A DNA stretch of 64,000 nucleotides from Nitrospira sp. (GTDB taxonomy: Bacteria; Nitrospirota; Nitrospiria; Nitrospirales; Nitrospiraceae), in NCBI GenBank assembly GCA_035968315.1, contig JAVYIN010000006.1:122475-186474 (forward strand), read 5' to 3'. This document shows positions 42,153 to 53,600 of the stretch, one piece after another (the stretch's first letter is position 1; every line of letters starts with the position of its first letter). The notes under the pieces are model-generated. The model saw nothing but the letters and a program-made list of their open reading frames with translations. It searched no databases and was not told where the DNA came from. Made by a program: the position numbers and the translations under genes.

Positions 42153-43502
42153 CTACTGAAGCGTGGAGAGAGTGCCGGTGGCCCGTGCGAGGTTCACCCG
42201 CGCAGCGTTAAGCTGAAACAGGGCGGTCACGGCATTTTCTCGGGCGCGCGAGACCGCCGTAATGGCATTGGTTATTTCGAACTGGCTGGCGGCAGTGATA
42301 ACGGCATAGCGTTCGCGCGCCAGCTCCAACTCCCTGGTCGCCGATTGCAACCCGGCTTGGGCGATCACGACCTGCTCCTTCGCTGATCCCAACGCGGCTA
42401 ACGCATCATGCACCTCCATCTTCACCTGATTGAGCACCGACCGCATGCGGAATGATTCCTGGCGCAATTGACTTCGGGCCTCGGCGATCCTCCCTTCGCG
42501 CTGCGCTCCATCGAAGATCGGGACTTGGAACAAGAGCGCCATATTGTAGGTGTCGATCGTGCTATTCCACCGATTGCCGATCGTTCCATAGTCTCCCTGA
42601 GCCACAAGCGACGGCAGCCGCTCGCCGGTGATCGAGGAGTACGTCAGCTCCGACGCACGCATACGGGTGTACTGCGCCATCACTTCCGGCCTGTTGGTCA
42701 ATGCGGATTCGACCGCGGACTGAGGCTGTGGGGCCTCTCGCACCTCTGGCTGAAAGTCGTCGGTGAGCGTCACAGGGATCTCGAAGGTGAATCCCAGCAG
42801 GTTGATCAACCCCAGCTTGGCTCGCGCGGCATCGTACCGCGCCGAGGCGCCCGCCTGGCGTTCATTGGCCAACTGTCCTTCCAGCCTGACCAGATCGAGG
42901 CCGGTCGCTACGCCGCCGCGCTGGCGATGTTTCACCATGGCCAGCAGTTCCATCATGACCTGCTGATTGGCCTCGTGCATCTTGACCATCGCCAAGGCCT
43001 TCACACCCTCCATATAGAGGAGAGCCACACTGGACATCGTATCGAACTTCCGGATGTCGGACTCAAACTCGGTGACATGCATGGTTTCGCGTGAAGCCCG
43101 CCACCGCTGAATCAAGCTGACGCTCAGCAGATTTTGCGAGGCGGTCAGGCGAGCGTCAAAAATGCTGAAGGGATCGGTCCGAATCGGAGAGAGACCGAAG
43201 GTGCCCAAAAACTGGGTCTGTCTGGACTGCCGCACGTTCCCGGAAATATTGGGCAACATCGCGCCCAGTTGGGTTTGCACCTGGCCGCGCGCCGCTTCAA
43301 TGCGCTCCCGATAGAGCAAGACGTCGGGATTATTCTCCACCGCGGCATCCAACGCCCCACGCAGAGACAACAGCAAGGGAGCCGGAGCCGCCGCGTGCAC
43401 CGGCGTCGCCAATACATCCGCAGCGGCGCTGGCGCCCGGCAAGAGGCACAGCCAGAGTCCCACCACTAGCCCGCAATGGAGCTTACCCATGAGCCACTTC
43501 AT
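42153..43502 (-). CDS. TolC-family outer-membrane channel
   Basis: A 449-residue protein with signal peptide (1-30, ending ASAAA) and two repeats of the outer-membrane efflux protein family: long alternating helices (ALDAAVENNPDVLLYRERIEAARGQVQTQ, ESALTNRPEVMAQYTRMRASELTYSSITGE) and barrel strands. It is expected to complete the type I secretion channel with the HlyD and ABC proteins encoded directly upstream. The start is ATG 43502, four codons from the HlyD stop. The C-terminus ends ARATGTLSTLQ. Confidence 0.93.
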   Translation of the reverse strand: MKWLMGKLHCGLVVGLWLCLLPGASAAADVLATPVHAAAPAPLLLSLRGALDAAVENNPDVLLYRERIEAARGQVQTQLGAMLPNISGNVRQSRQTQFLGTFGLSPIRTDPFSIFDARLTASQNLLSVSLIQRWRASRETMHVTEFESDIRKFDTMSSVALLYMEGVKALAMVKMHEANQQVMMELLAMVKHRQRGGVATGLDLVRLEGQLANERQAGASARYDAARAKLGLINLLGFTFEIPVTLTDDFQPEVREAPQPQSAVESALTNRPEVMAQYTRMRASELTYSSITGERLPSLVAQGDYGTIGNRWNSTIDTYNMALLFQVPIFDGAQREGRIAEARSQLRQESFRMRSVLNQVKMEVHDALAALGSAKEQVVIAQAGLQSATRELELARERYAVITAASQFEITNAITAVSRARENAVTALFQLNAARVNLARATGTLSTLQ

Positions 43503-43509
43503 CACACTC

Positions 43510-44901
43510 TTACCGTTCTCTCATGCTTTCTTTCACCGATTTCAGCAGCGGACTCAGAAGATACTCGATAATCCTCCGCTGGCCGGTCTTGATCTCCACC
43601 GTCAAAGCCATACCGGGAGTCAGATTCACCTGCCTCCCTTCCACCTGAATCGTCCCGCGGTCCATGCTCACACGCGTGGGATAGACCAATCCAACCTTCT
43701 CGATCGGCGCCGCATCGTCCGACACGCTGAGCACCCTGCCGGGAATCGTGCCATACAGCGTGAAGGGAAAGGTCTCGATCTTGATCTCAACCGGCTGGCC
43801 TTCTTTCACAAACCCCACATCTTTGTTCTCGACCTGCGCCACCACTTCAACAGGATGGTCTTGCGGGACCACCGTGAGCAGCTCCTGCGCCGGCGTCACA
43901 ATGCCGCCCACCGTATGCACCGCCAGTTGCTGCACCACGCCGTCGATCGGAGACACGAGCCGCTGGAGGTCGGTTTTCTGCCCCGCCTTCGTCACGTCTT
44001 GCACCAACGAGGCCGCTTTCGTCTCCAGCGTGGACAGCTCAACCTGCTTGGTCTGCTGGAATTCGGAGACCAACACGCGATAATTTTTCTCCGCTTCCGC
44101 CAGCGCCGCCAAATCCTGAAGAAGCCGGCTCTTCTGCCCCGCCAGCTCTTGTGTCTTGTCGATCCGCTGCTCCTCCGCCTGCATGTAATCCATCTTGGTC
44201 ACCGCCTCGTGCTCAAGCAGTTTCCGATAGGACTCCGCCCGCTCGGCCTCCATCGGCACGGTGGCCTCCAATCGCCGGAGATTCTCTTTCGTTTGATCCC
44301 GCGCCGCTTTCCGCTGATCGATGAGATGCAGCGCCGCCGCCACGCGGGCCTGAAACTCAGCCAGCTGGTCACGCAGCAGCTGCTGCTGCAGCAGAACATA
44401 GGACGGATCGCTCTCCGGGGGAGCCTCGAAGTCCGCCACCCCGGCAATCAACGCCCGCAATCGCGCCGCGTCCACCTTCGCGGCCCGGTATTCGTTCGAC
44501 GCCCGGTCATGATCGGCCCGATTCTGCGTCGGATCGAGATCGATCAGCACCTCGCCCTTGCTGACCGCTTGCCCATCCTGCACATGGATTGCGGCAATGA
44601 CCCCGGCCTCATAGGGCTGAATCACCTTGGAATAGCCGCTCGGAATAATCTTGCCCTGCGCGGTCGCGACGATATCGATCCATCCGAACGTCGCCCACAT
44701 AACTCCGGCAGTAACGGCGGCGAGAATCGTCCAGAGCACGGCCCGGCCGATCGGAGAAGGCGGGGCCTGCTGAATTTCGAGGACAGCCGGCAGAAATTCC
44801 GTCGCACGACTGCCCGACACCGTGCCAAGGGGCGCGCCACGCTCGGCCTGCCAGGCCGCCCGAAACACCGACCAATACCGGGAGAGCAATCCCAATCCCA
44901 T
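43510..44901 (-). CDS. HlyD-family periplasmic adaptor of type I secretion
   Basis: A 463-residue protein: a short cytosolic N-terminus, one membrane helix (about 52-78), then the HlyD barrel-sandwich half (VDIVATAQGKIIPSGYSKVIQPYEAGVIAAIHVQDGQAVSKGEVLIDLDP), a long helical hairpin (about 110-310) and the returning half (VSPIDGVVQQLAVHTVGGIVTPAQELLTVVP). The terminal MTVEIKTGQRRIIEYLLSPLLKSVKESMRER is the usual end of type I adaptors. It bridges the ABC transporter and TolC. Confidence 0.94.
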   Translation of the reverse strand: MGLGLLSRYWSVFRAAWQAERGAPLGTVSGSRATEFLPAVLEIQQAPPSPIGRAVLWTILAAVTAGVMWATFGWIDIVATAQGKIIPSGYSKVIQPYEAGVIAAIHVQDGQAVSKGEVLIDLDPTQNRADHDRASNEYRAAKVDAARLRALIAGVADFEAPPESDPSYVLLQQQLLRDQLAEFQARVAAALHLIDQRKAARDQTKENLRRLEATVPMEAERAESYRKLLEHEAVTKMDYMQAEEQRIDKTQELAGQKSRLLQDLAALAEAEKNYRVLVSEFQQTKQVELSTLETKAASLVQDVTKAGQKTDLQRLVSPIDGVVQQLAVHTVGGIVTPAQELLTVVPQDHPVEVVAQVENKDVGFVKEGQPVEIKIETFPFTLYGTIPGRVLSVSDDAAPIEKVGLVYPTRVSMDRGTIQVEGRQVNLTPGMALTVEIKTGQRRIIEYLLSPLLKSVKESMRER

Positions 44902-44912
44902 ACCAGACTTTC

Positions 44913-47111
44913 CTATGACCCCTTAGGCGCCGCCACTGGGCGGCCGTCCTGATGCTGATAGAGCCGCGCGTAGGCCCCGCCAGCACGAACGAGGTCCTCA
45001 TGCGTCCCCTGCTCCAGGAGCTCGCCCTTCTCCACGACATAAATGCGATGCGCTGGACGCACGGTGCTCAGACGATGGGCGATGATGAACACCGTCCGCC
45101 CCTTGCAGATATGCGCCATGTTCTGCTGGATGATCGCTTCCGATTCATAATCCAGTGCGCTCGTCGCTTCATCGAAAATGAGAATGCGCGGATTGGCGGC
45201 CAGCGCCCGGGCAATGGCAATCCGCTGCCGCTGTCCGCCCGACAGCGAACAGCCGTGCTCACCCACCATCGTGTCGTAGCCTTCCGGCAATTCCAGGATA
45301 AACTCGTGCGCGCCGGCTAATTTCGCCGCCTGGATCACCTGCTCCATGGCCAGCCCGGGGTCCGTCAATGCAATGTTGTCGCGGACCGATTGATTGAAGA
45401 GAAAGTTCTCTTGCAGCACCACGCCGACTTGCCGGCGCAGCCAGGCCGGATCCACCTGCGCGAGATCGACCCCATCCACGAGAATGCGCCCTCGCTCCGG
45501 CACATAGAGCCGCTGCAGCAGCTTGGCAATCGTGCTCTTGCCGGAACCTGACCGCCCGACGATCCCGATCACCTGCCCCGGGGCCACCGCAAACGACACC
45601 TTGCGCAAGATCTCCGCTCCGTCGGGGCGATACCGGAACGTGACCTCCTCAAACACCACCTGCCCGGCCACCTGCGGCAAGGTGGTGCGATTCGGGTTAT
45701 AGGAAGGCTCCGGCTGCGTATTCAGCACATCGCCCAGTCGCTGCACCGACACCCCTACCTGCTGAAACTCCTGCCACAGATTGACCATCCGCAACAGCGG
45801 GCCCGTCACCTGCGCCGACAGCATATTGAAGGCGATGAGCTGGCCGATGCTGAGATCGCCGTCGATCACCCGGTAGGCGCCGACCCACAACACAGCCACC
45901 GTCGTGATCTTTTGAAGACAGGTCGCCGTCTGACCCGCCACGGTCATCACACTGGTCGCGCGAAAGCTGGCGCGAACATACCCGGCCAGTTGCTCCTCCC
46001 ACTTCCGCAACAGGGGCGGCTCCACCGCCAGGGCTTTCACCGTCTGAATCCCGCTGATCGCCTCCACCAGGAACGATTGATTCTCCGCGCCCCGATTGAA
46101 CTTTTCATGCAACCGCGCCCGAATGACCGGCGTAATCGCCAGAGACAACAAGGCATAGAGCGGCAGCGACGCCATCACCACGATCGTGAGCATCGGACTG
46201 TAGAACCACATGACGGCGAGAAACACGACCGTAAACACGACATCCAGCACAACCGTGACGGAATGGCTCGTGAGAAATTGACGAATCTGCTCCAGCTCGC
46301 GCACCCGCGCCACCGTATCGCCGACACGCCTCGCTTCAAAATAGGAGAGCGGCAGAGCCAGGATATGGCGTAAGAGCTGCGCCCCCAAGCCCACATCGAT
46401 CCGGTTCGTCGTGTGCGAAAAGAGATAGGTCCGGAGTCCGCCGAGTAACGCGTCGAACAGCGCCAGCCCGATCATGCCAATCGCCAACACATGGAGCGTC
46501 GTGAACCCCTTGTGGACCAGCACCTTATCGATGACGACTTGGATGAATAGCGGCGTCAGCAAGGCAAAGAGCTGGAGAAAGAATGAGGCGAGCAGCACCT
46601 CTCCCAAAAGCCAGCGGTATTTGACGAGGGACGGAATGAACCAAGTGAAGTCGAACTTAAGATCCTGCAGGCGGAGATTCGCGCGCTTGGTGAAGAGCAG
46701 CAGTTCTCCGCTCCAGGCCGACTCAAACTGCTCACGCGACAGCACCAGCGGGCGAGCCTCGACCGGATCCTGGATGAGGACCTTCTCCCCGTCGATCTTC
46801 GCCAGCACCACGAACCGGCCATCCCTTCGCTTGGCCAGCGCAGGGCATGGCACACCGGCGAGCTTGTCCCAACGCGTGGCCAGGGGCCCGGCCTTCAATC
46901 CAAGATGTTTCGCCGCACGCAGCAACTCGGCATCGGACAACGGCTGACCGGACTGGGCGAATTGATGGCGGAGCTGGGCGCCATCGGCGGGCAGGTCGTA
47001 GAAGCGGGCCAGGATCAGGAGACAAAGAAGTCCCGTATCAGTAGGTGAGACCGGCGTCTGTACGGTTCCGGAAGAGGCCTTCGTTTGAGCCGATTTTGAA
47101 AAGTCTCGCAT
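44913..47111 (-). CDS. Type I secretion ABC transporter with cysteine-less C39-like domain
   Basis: About 732 residues from ATG 47111; TTG 47123 is a possible earlier start. Residues 20-145 resemble a C39 peptidase domain but the catalytic Cys is replaced: D-T-G-L-L-C, with Thr26 where D-C-G is usual, as in the CLD of HlyB that binds unfolded RTX substrate instead of cutting it. Then come six transmembrane helices (about 175-460) and the ATPase (Walker A GRSGSGKST, signature LSGGQRQRIAIARA, Walker B ILIFDEATSALD, His in IIAHRL). It therefore should export uncleaved RTX proteins, such as those encoded at 47.6-64 kb. Confidence 0.95.
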   Translation of the reverse strand: MRDFSKSAQTKASSGTVQTPVSPTDTGLLCLLILARFYDLPADGAQLRHQFAQSGQPLSDAELLRAAKHLGLKAGPLATRWDKLAGVPCPALAKRRDGRFVVLAKIDGEKVLIQDPVEARPLVLSREQFESAWSGELLLFTKRANLRLQDLKFDFTWFIPSLVKYRWLLGEVLLASFFLQLFALLTPLFIQVVIDKVLVHKGFTTLHVLAIGMIGLALFDALLGGLRTYLFSHTTNRIDVGLGAQLLRHILALPLSYFEARRVGDTVARVRELEQIRQFLTSHSVTVVLDVVFTVVFLAVMWFYSPMLTIVVMASLPLYALLSLAITPVIRARLHEKFNRGAENQSFLVEAISGIQTVKALAVEPPLLRKWEEQLAGYVRASFRATSVMTVAGQTATCLQKITTVAVLWVGAYRVIDGDLSIGQLIAFNMLSAQVTGPLLRMVNLWQEFQQVGVSVQRLGDVLNTQPEPSYNPNRTTLPQVAGQVVFEEVTFRYRPDGAEILRKVSFAVAPGQVIGIVGRSGSGKSTIAKLLQRLYVPERGRILVDGVDLAQVDPAWLRRQVGVVLQENFLFNQSVRDNIALTDPGLAMEQVIQAAKLAGAHEFILELPEGYDTMVGEHGCSLSGGQRQRIAIARALAANPRILIFDEATSALDYESEAIIQQNMAHICKGRTVFIIAHRLSTVRPAHRIYVVEKGELLEQGTHEDLVRAGGAYARLYQHQDGRPVAAPKGS

Positions 47112-47219
47112 CACACGGCTCAATCGGCCTGGGAGGAGAATGAATGAGCCTCTTGCCAGCTCACCCGGTTTACGACTATCACTCTAAAGTATCTCACGCG
47201 CATATCAAGGAGACATACC

Positions 47220-47441
47220 CTGGAAGCAATCTCTCTCAAGCTGCCAGAAGATGTATTGGAAACCAGCCGCCTGTGCGCGGACACCCTGCACCTCTCCAGG
47301 GCGGCTTATATTCGCCGCGCCATCGACCGCATGAACCGGCAAACACACGCGTTGCTTCTGGCCAAACGGCTGGCCGACACCTCAAAGAAAGGCCGAAAAG
47401 AAAGCCTGCGCGTCAATCGCGAGTTCGCTATCCTCGAATAG
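47220..47441 (+). CDS. Ribbon-helix-helix (antitoxin-like) protein, unusual start codon
   Basis: A 73-residue protein in the RHH family: L-E-A-I-S-L-K-L-P-E-D-V-L-E-T-S strand-helix, then LSRAAYIRRAIDRMNRQ. The strand only makes sense if translation starts at CTG 47220, which has AAGGAG seven bases upstream; there is no in-frame ATG, and TTG 47256 would remove the DNA-binding strand. No toxin gene follows, so it is an orphan or the toxin has been lost. It could regulate its own promoter or the type I secretion genes, which start on the other strand 109 bp away; that is inference. Confidence 0.6.
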   Translation: MEAISLKLPEDVLETSRLCADTLHLSRAAYIRRAIDRMNRQTHALLLAKRLADTSKKGRKESLRVNREFAILE

Positions 47442-47493
47442 GCCCTCACCGAAGTCCTCGACCTCGACCAAAGTTCCAGTTGACGCCTTGCTC

Positions 47494-47540
47494 GTCAGAC
47501 TGGTCTCTCTGGTCTATCTCGTCTCTCCGGTCTGTCTCGT
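47494..47540. repeat. Degenerate tggtctctc/tctcgtc array
   Basis: Units such as CTGGTCTCTCTGGTCTATCT followed by CGTCTCTCCGGTCTGTCTCG lie between the RHH gene and the 3' end of the giant RTX gene; low complexity and non-coding. Confidence 0.6.
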
Positions 47541-47607
47541 CCGGCCCCAGACAGACCGAATAAACCAGATCGAGCACCTCTCGCTCGTCCCGCTCGTCGC
47601 GCCGTTC

Positions 47608-50600
47608 TCACTGCCAGCTTGCCGCCAGCACCGTCTGCACGTCCTGCGGCCGCTGATCGAGGGCCTGATCCCACGTGAGGCCGGTCTGCTGGCTGAACGT
47701 GGCCATGGCCTGGATGAGCTGATCGACTTGTGCGCTGACGAGCATCTGCCCGTTGCCCGCCTGGATCGTCTCTACCTGAGCCGTGGTGGGGGCGCTGTAC
47801 CAATTCTGAATCGTCACGGAGTCGGTACCGCCATGAATCGCCAGGCGCAGATCATTGACCTGCCGGCTGAGGACAAGGTCCAGCGGATTGATCGTCGCGC
47901 CGTAGAGCAACAGATCGCGGTTGCCGGCGGTACCGTCATTCTCCGCGATCACATCACGCCCTTCACTCCGGTTAACGACATAGGTGTCATTGCCCAATCC
48001 GCCTTTCAGCGTGTCATTCCCCGCCCCCCCCGCGAGCTGGTTCGCCGCGCCATTGCCGATCAACGTATTCGCTGCGCTGTTCCCGGTCGCGTTGATCGCA
48101 GCGTTGCCCGTGAGGGTGAGATGCTCAAGATTCGCCCCTAGAGCCCAGGAGACATCGCTCTGCACCGTGTCAATGCCTTCGTTCGCGTTCTCGACCACCG
48201 TATCGCCCATGCTCACGACATAGGTGTCATTGCCCGCCCCACCCGTGAGCACATTGGCCGCACTGTTGCCCCGTAGAACGTTGTTGAAAGTATTGCCCGT
48301 GCCGGTGACCGCCACCGTGCCAATGAGTGTCAGATTCTCCAGATTCGCGCCCAGCGCATAGGAGATGCTGCTCTTGACCGTATCCGTGCCTTCGTTCACG
48401 TTCTCACTCACGGCATCGTTTACGGTATCGATAAGATACGTGTCGTTTCCCAGGCCGCCAACGAGAGTATCCGCCCCTCCCGCGCCGTCGAGCGTATCGT
48501 TGCCCTCCCCGCCAAGCAGATAATCGACGCCCGCGCCGCCGTACAGATTGTCGTTTCCCGCTCCCCCCTCTAGACGATCATTCCCGGCGTTGCTCCAGAG
48601 CATATCGTCGCCGGTCCCGCCCAGGAGCGTGACGTCGCCATACCCGTACGTCGCACTCGTGAGATCCACCACGTCGTGGCCATCCCCGACGTCGATCAGC
48701 TCAACGCCCGACACACGCGGACCGGCCGTTCCTGGGAACGGGCTGAAGGCATCGTCCAGCGCCAGCACATCATCGCCGGCACTGCCCACAATCCGATCGA
48801 CGCCCGCATCCCCCTGCAATACATCGAACGACCGGTTCTTCCCGGTCAAACTGACGATCTGCCCCGTCCCGGCGCTGCCAGGGCTGCCGCTGTTCTTGGC
48901 CACATAACCAGCACCCCAGACACCATCGACCGAGAGCTGGACGGTGTCATCCCCCTCTCCACCCATTAACCAATCCGCCCCCACGCCGCCGGTGAGCAGA
49001 TCGTTCCCCGCAAGACCCGCCAGGGTGTCGTCCCCCGCCAGACCTTCGATAACATCATCACCACCGGTGCCGGTGAGGGAGTCATTGCCCGCCGTCCCGG
49101 TGATCGGCAGCACCGTAAGCGCAAAGTTATTGCTGGCGCTGAGCGCGCCGGAATCCGTAGCGGTCACCCGCACCTCAATCATGCCGATATCCGGCCCCTG
49201 CGGCGTCCCGCTGAAGGTCCGTGTCAGGGGATCGAAGGTAAGCCAGGACGGCAGCGCCGAGTCATCCGCTCGCGTCGCGTTGTACGTCAGCGTATCCCCG
49301 TGCAGCGCATCCTCATCCGTCCACGTCGCCGTCTGAACCACGAATGCGAACGGCGTGCCTTGGGTCACCTGTTGATCAGCCAACGGCGCCGCTACTGTCG
49401 GCGCCTCATTCACATTCTGAACGGTCAGGGTGAATGTATCGGATGCGCTCAGATTCCCCGTGTCGATCGCCGTCACGGTGAGCGCCAGACTCCCGACCTG
49501 CGCATCGTCCGGCGTGCCACTGAAGGTCCGCGTGGCCGGATCGAATGTCAGCCAGGTTGGCAGCGCCGTCCCGTCCGCCAGCGATGCGTTGTACGTCAGC
49601 GTATCCCCAGCATCCGCATCGGCGAAGGCATTCGCCGGAACCTCAACCGTAAGCGGCGCATCCTCCGGCACCGTCTGATCCGTCAGCGCATTGGCTACGG
49701 ACGGAGCCTGATTCAAGGGAAAGAGATCGGCAAGATTCAGCGCGCTCCCATCGGCAAACTCCAGCATCGAGGCCACGAGCGAACCATCAAGCCCGGTCGG
49801 ATCGAAGCCCTCCAGCACGAGTCGATCTGTCCCACCACTCCCAACCTGAATTGTCAGCGTGCGTGCCGCCTCGTTTCGGACAAACGACAGATCGCCCGCC
49901 GCAAGGCCTGTCCCAAACACAATCCGATTGGCCTCGCCAGGTACTGTTTCATCATAAATCGTGTCGATCCCATCGCCCAGGTTGAAGACATAGGTGTCGT
50001 CACCGGTATCACCCGATAACTCATCGTTCCCCAGCCCGCCGAACAGGCGATCGTCACCCTCATTGCCGACCAACAGATCATTGCCGCCTAATCCAATCAG
50101 AACGTCATCGAGCACAGACCCGCGCAACGTATTGTCAGTCTCCGTCCCGGTCAGGGTAAGCCCGACAGCCCGATCAAGAATCATCGCGGAATCCCAGACC
50201 GTCCCATCGCCGAAGATCAATTGATCGATCTGATAGTCTGCCCTCCATAAAAACTCATCGAGCAGCACCTGATCGCTCGTTCCATTGATACGCACCACAA
50301 GATCGTTGCTCGTCCCCTCGACCTGAATCGTCACTTCGGAAGGCAGCACGTCCTCGCCCAGACGAACCACATCGACGTCTGAGCCGCTGGAATCGACACT
50401 GACCAGAATATCTTGTCCCCCGCCCCGTCCGAACAGATAGGTATCGTTCCCCGCATCGCCATATAGCCGATCGTTTCCCTCACCACCATCGAGAACATCG
50501 TCCCCACCCTGGCCAGACAAATAATCATCACCGCCCAAGCCCTGGAGAAGATTATTTAATGGGTTCCCAAACAAGGTATCGGCGCCAGCAGTCCCGACAA

Positions 50601-53600
50601 ATATCGAGAGGCGATTGAACAAGTCACTGACCGTCCACACCGTGCCATCGGTAAATTGCACCTGTTCAATGCGATACGCGGCCACTGAATAGCCGCTGAA
50701 TGAGAAAGGTGGAACGACCGTGATAGTTCTGAAGAAGGACTTGACCGTAAGGCGGTCGCTTGTCCCATTTATGGAAAGCACCAAATCGTCGCCATTCGTA
50801 CGCGCAAGGGTTACTTCGCTCGGCAAGACACCCGCCCCGATCAGAATCCGATCCTGTTCTCGATCGATGTTCGACTGGGTCACGTCCAGATCCAGCACCG
50901 TCACCTCGCCAGACCCGCGCCCAAAGCGATAGGTATCAGCACGAAAATCTCCGAGCAGCGGCCCGCCGAAGTGATCGGCATTCCAGACTATGCCATCGGC
51001 AAACTCCACCAACTCCACACGCGATGGCGCCACATAAGCAGGCAAGCCACCACCTGGCGTAAAGACCGACCCTTCAGGAGGCACATAGGCGCCGGTCAGC
51101 AGATAGCCCCCGCGGTCCAGCCGCAGATCATAAAACGAGGTCACCGTGATCTGATCTGCTCCCACCCCGACATGCAGAAGAAGGTCGTTCCCCGCTCGCT
51201 CCCAGGTAACATCAGAGGACGCAATACCATCTGCAAACATCACCCTGTCCTCATTTTGGTAATACGCAGAATTGAAGAGGGCATCATTCTCTTGAATCGT
51301 GTCGCGGCCGTCCCCCGGTCTAAACACATAGGTGTTGGCGAGGTACTCGAGCTGTCCCGTGTCGTCGTTAAAGAACGAGAAACCCGACCGCCCCTGCAAC
51401 AGGTCGTCGCCAACACCGCCATCGAGAAACCCAACCCCATTTAGCGTATCGTTGCCACCCAGCCCCTCCAGTGACCGGGCGCCACTCATCACGTTATCCA
51501 GATTATTCCCCACACCACTTGTCGCGAGGCCTCGGAAGGACAGATTCTCGAAGTGATCGAGCAACGTGTAGGCGCTCAGATAGCTGATGACCGAATCACG
51601 CCCCTCTCCCGCAGCTTCCACCACCACGTCACCGAGACTATCAATCTCATACGTGTCGTCACCGCGACCACCCACAAGCAAGCTATTGCCTGTATCCAGC
51701 GACTCTGCGCCGCTGATCAAATAATCGTCGCCCGCATCGCCAAAGAGCTGGTCCATCCCGGCAGATTCGGCTGTGACCGCGACCGCTGCCCCTTCGGCAA
51801 GCGGCTCACTGCCAATCGCGGCGGCGAAGAAAGCCTGTGCCTCTCCTGAGGAGCCAATCGTGCCCCCGCCAGCCAACAGACGGTCATTGCCGCTCCCTCC
51901 ATGAATCGTATCAAACCCAGCTCCGCCATCGAGAATATCGACTCCTGCCCCACCATCGAGATAATCGCTACCATCCTCACCGTACAAGGAATCGTCCCCC
52001 AATCCTCCCAGCAGCACGTCGTTTCCCGCTCCACCGGATAGATTGTCGTCCCCAGCCTCACCATCGAGAAAATCATCACCGCCATCACTGCCTGCTCCGA
52101 TGACAGATTCATTATCTCCACGGAGCACATCGCCATCTGCGCCGCCATACAGCGTATCGTTTCCCATCCCTCCGACCAGGGTATCCGCTCCATCCCCTCC
52201 ATCCAAGAGGTCGCTGCCTCCAAGAGCGAAAAAGATATTACTATAGTCGCCAATCAACCGATCATTTCCAATCCCACCTGCCAATATGTCATCATTGCCG
52301 CCGCCGATCAGCACATCATTTCCACGACCGCCATCAAGCCAATCCTGGCCATCATAGGCGGGATCCCAGAATATAGAGACATTATTGAACCCATCGCCCA
52401 GAAGCTTATCGTCCCCATCCGCACCAACGACAATGTCAGATCCCGCATCCCCTTGGAGCCCATATTGAATGTCACCACCATCACTCCCAGTTCCGGCATA
52501 GAGGAGATCATCGCCCCCCTCAGAAATCCGACTTCCATCACGCTCATCGCCATAGAGCGAATCCTTGCCCGCCCCCCCGATTACGACATCATTCCCCACA
52601 CCGCCAGAGAGAATCTGATAACCTGTCCCTTCTTCGGCATCGAGAAAGTCCTGGCCGTCTCCTCCATCCAGATCATCATCTCCTTCACCGCCTAGCAGCC
52701 AATCAGACCCATCCTCCCCGAGGAGGGTGTCCGCCCCTTCGTCCCCATGAATCGAATCCGCCTCGTTTCCTCCAAGCAGCGTGTCCGCCTCAGCCCCGCC
52801 ATACAGAAAGTCCGTCCCGCCCATTCCAAAGAGGGTATCGCCCCCACCGCTGCCGGAGAGGGAATCATTCCCCGCACCGGCAACTACATAATCATCCCCG
52901 CCTAAGGCATCAATGGCAAAGTTGTAGAGCCCGTCAAGCGTAAGAACATTGCTCGTGTCATCAATCTCCCCAAACAAGAAACTGTCATTTGTTTTCAGCG
53001 GCAATCCATTATCCTGAGCCGCCACAGCCGCCACGTCGACTAGCCGAAGGCCCAGTTGGCCAGGGGAATAGTTCTCTATAATGATCTGGTCGCCGGCACT
53101 CTGGAGATTTGCGATCGTCAACGTTGAACCGGCACGCACATACCGAAACCGCCCATCCAGGCTGGTATAGGTGTCCGCCGCGTCATCCGGCTTGCGGATG
53201 CCACCAACCAAGAGCCGCTGATCAACCTGAATCACCCCACGGCCATCGCTATCCGTAATCGTGTCGCGCCCGCCCCCACTCTGCAGGTAATATACATCGA
53301 GTCCAGCGTCACCAAGCAGCTCATCGGTATCCGGCCCGCCCGCGAGCCGGTCGTCATCCTCCCCGCCCTCTAAGCGATCAAAGCCCTGCTGGCCCAGCAA
53401 GATATCCCGCCCAGCCCCGCCCAGCAGGATATCGGTGCCTCCATTGCCTTCGAGATAGTCGCGCCCAGCTTGTCCATCAAGATGATCACTTCCTCCTCCC
53501 CCATAGAGATGATCCTCTTCGCTCCCTCCGTTCAAATCAGCCTCGCTCGCATCGCTGCCGAACAGGAACCGTTGATCGGCGGCAAACACCGAATTTGTCC

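Noticed and set aside
47488..48141. 217-codon plus-strand frame
   Set aside because: Antisense to the highly repetitive 3' end of the giant RTX gene and the degenerate array; no family features.
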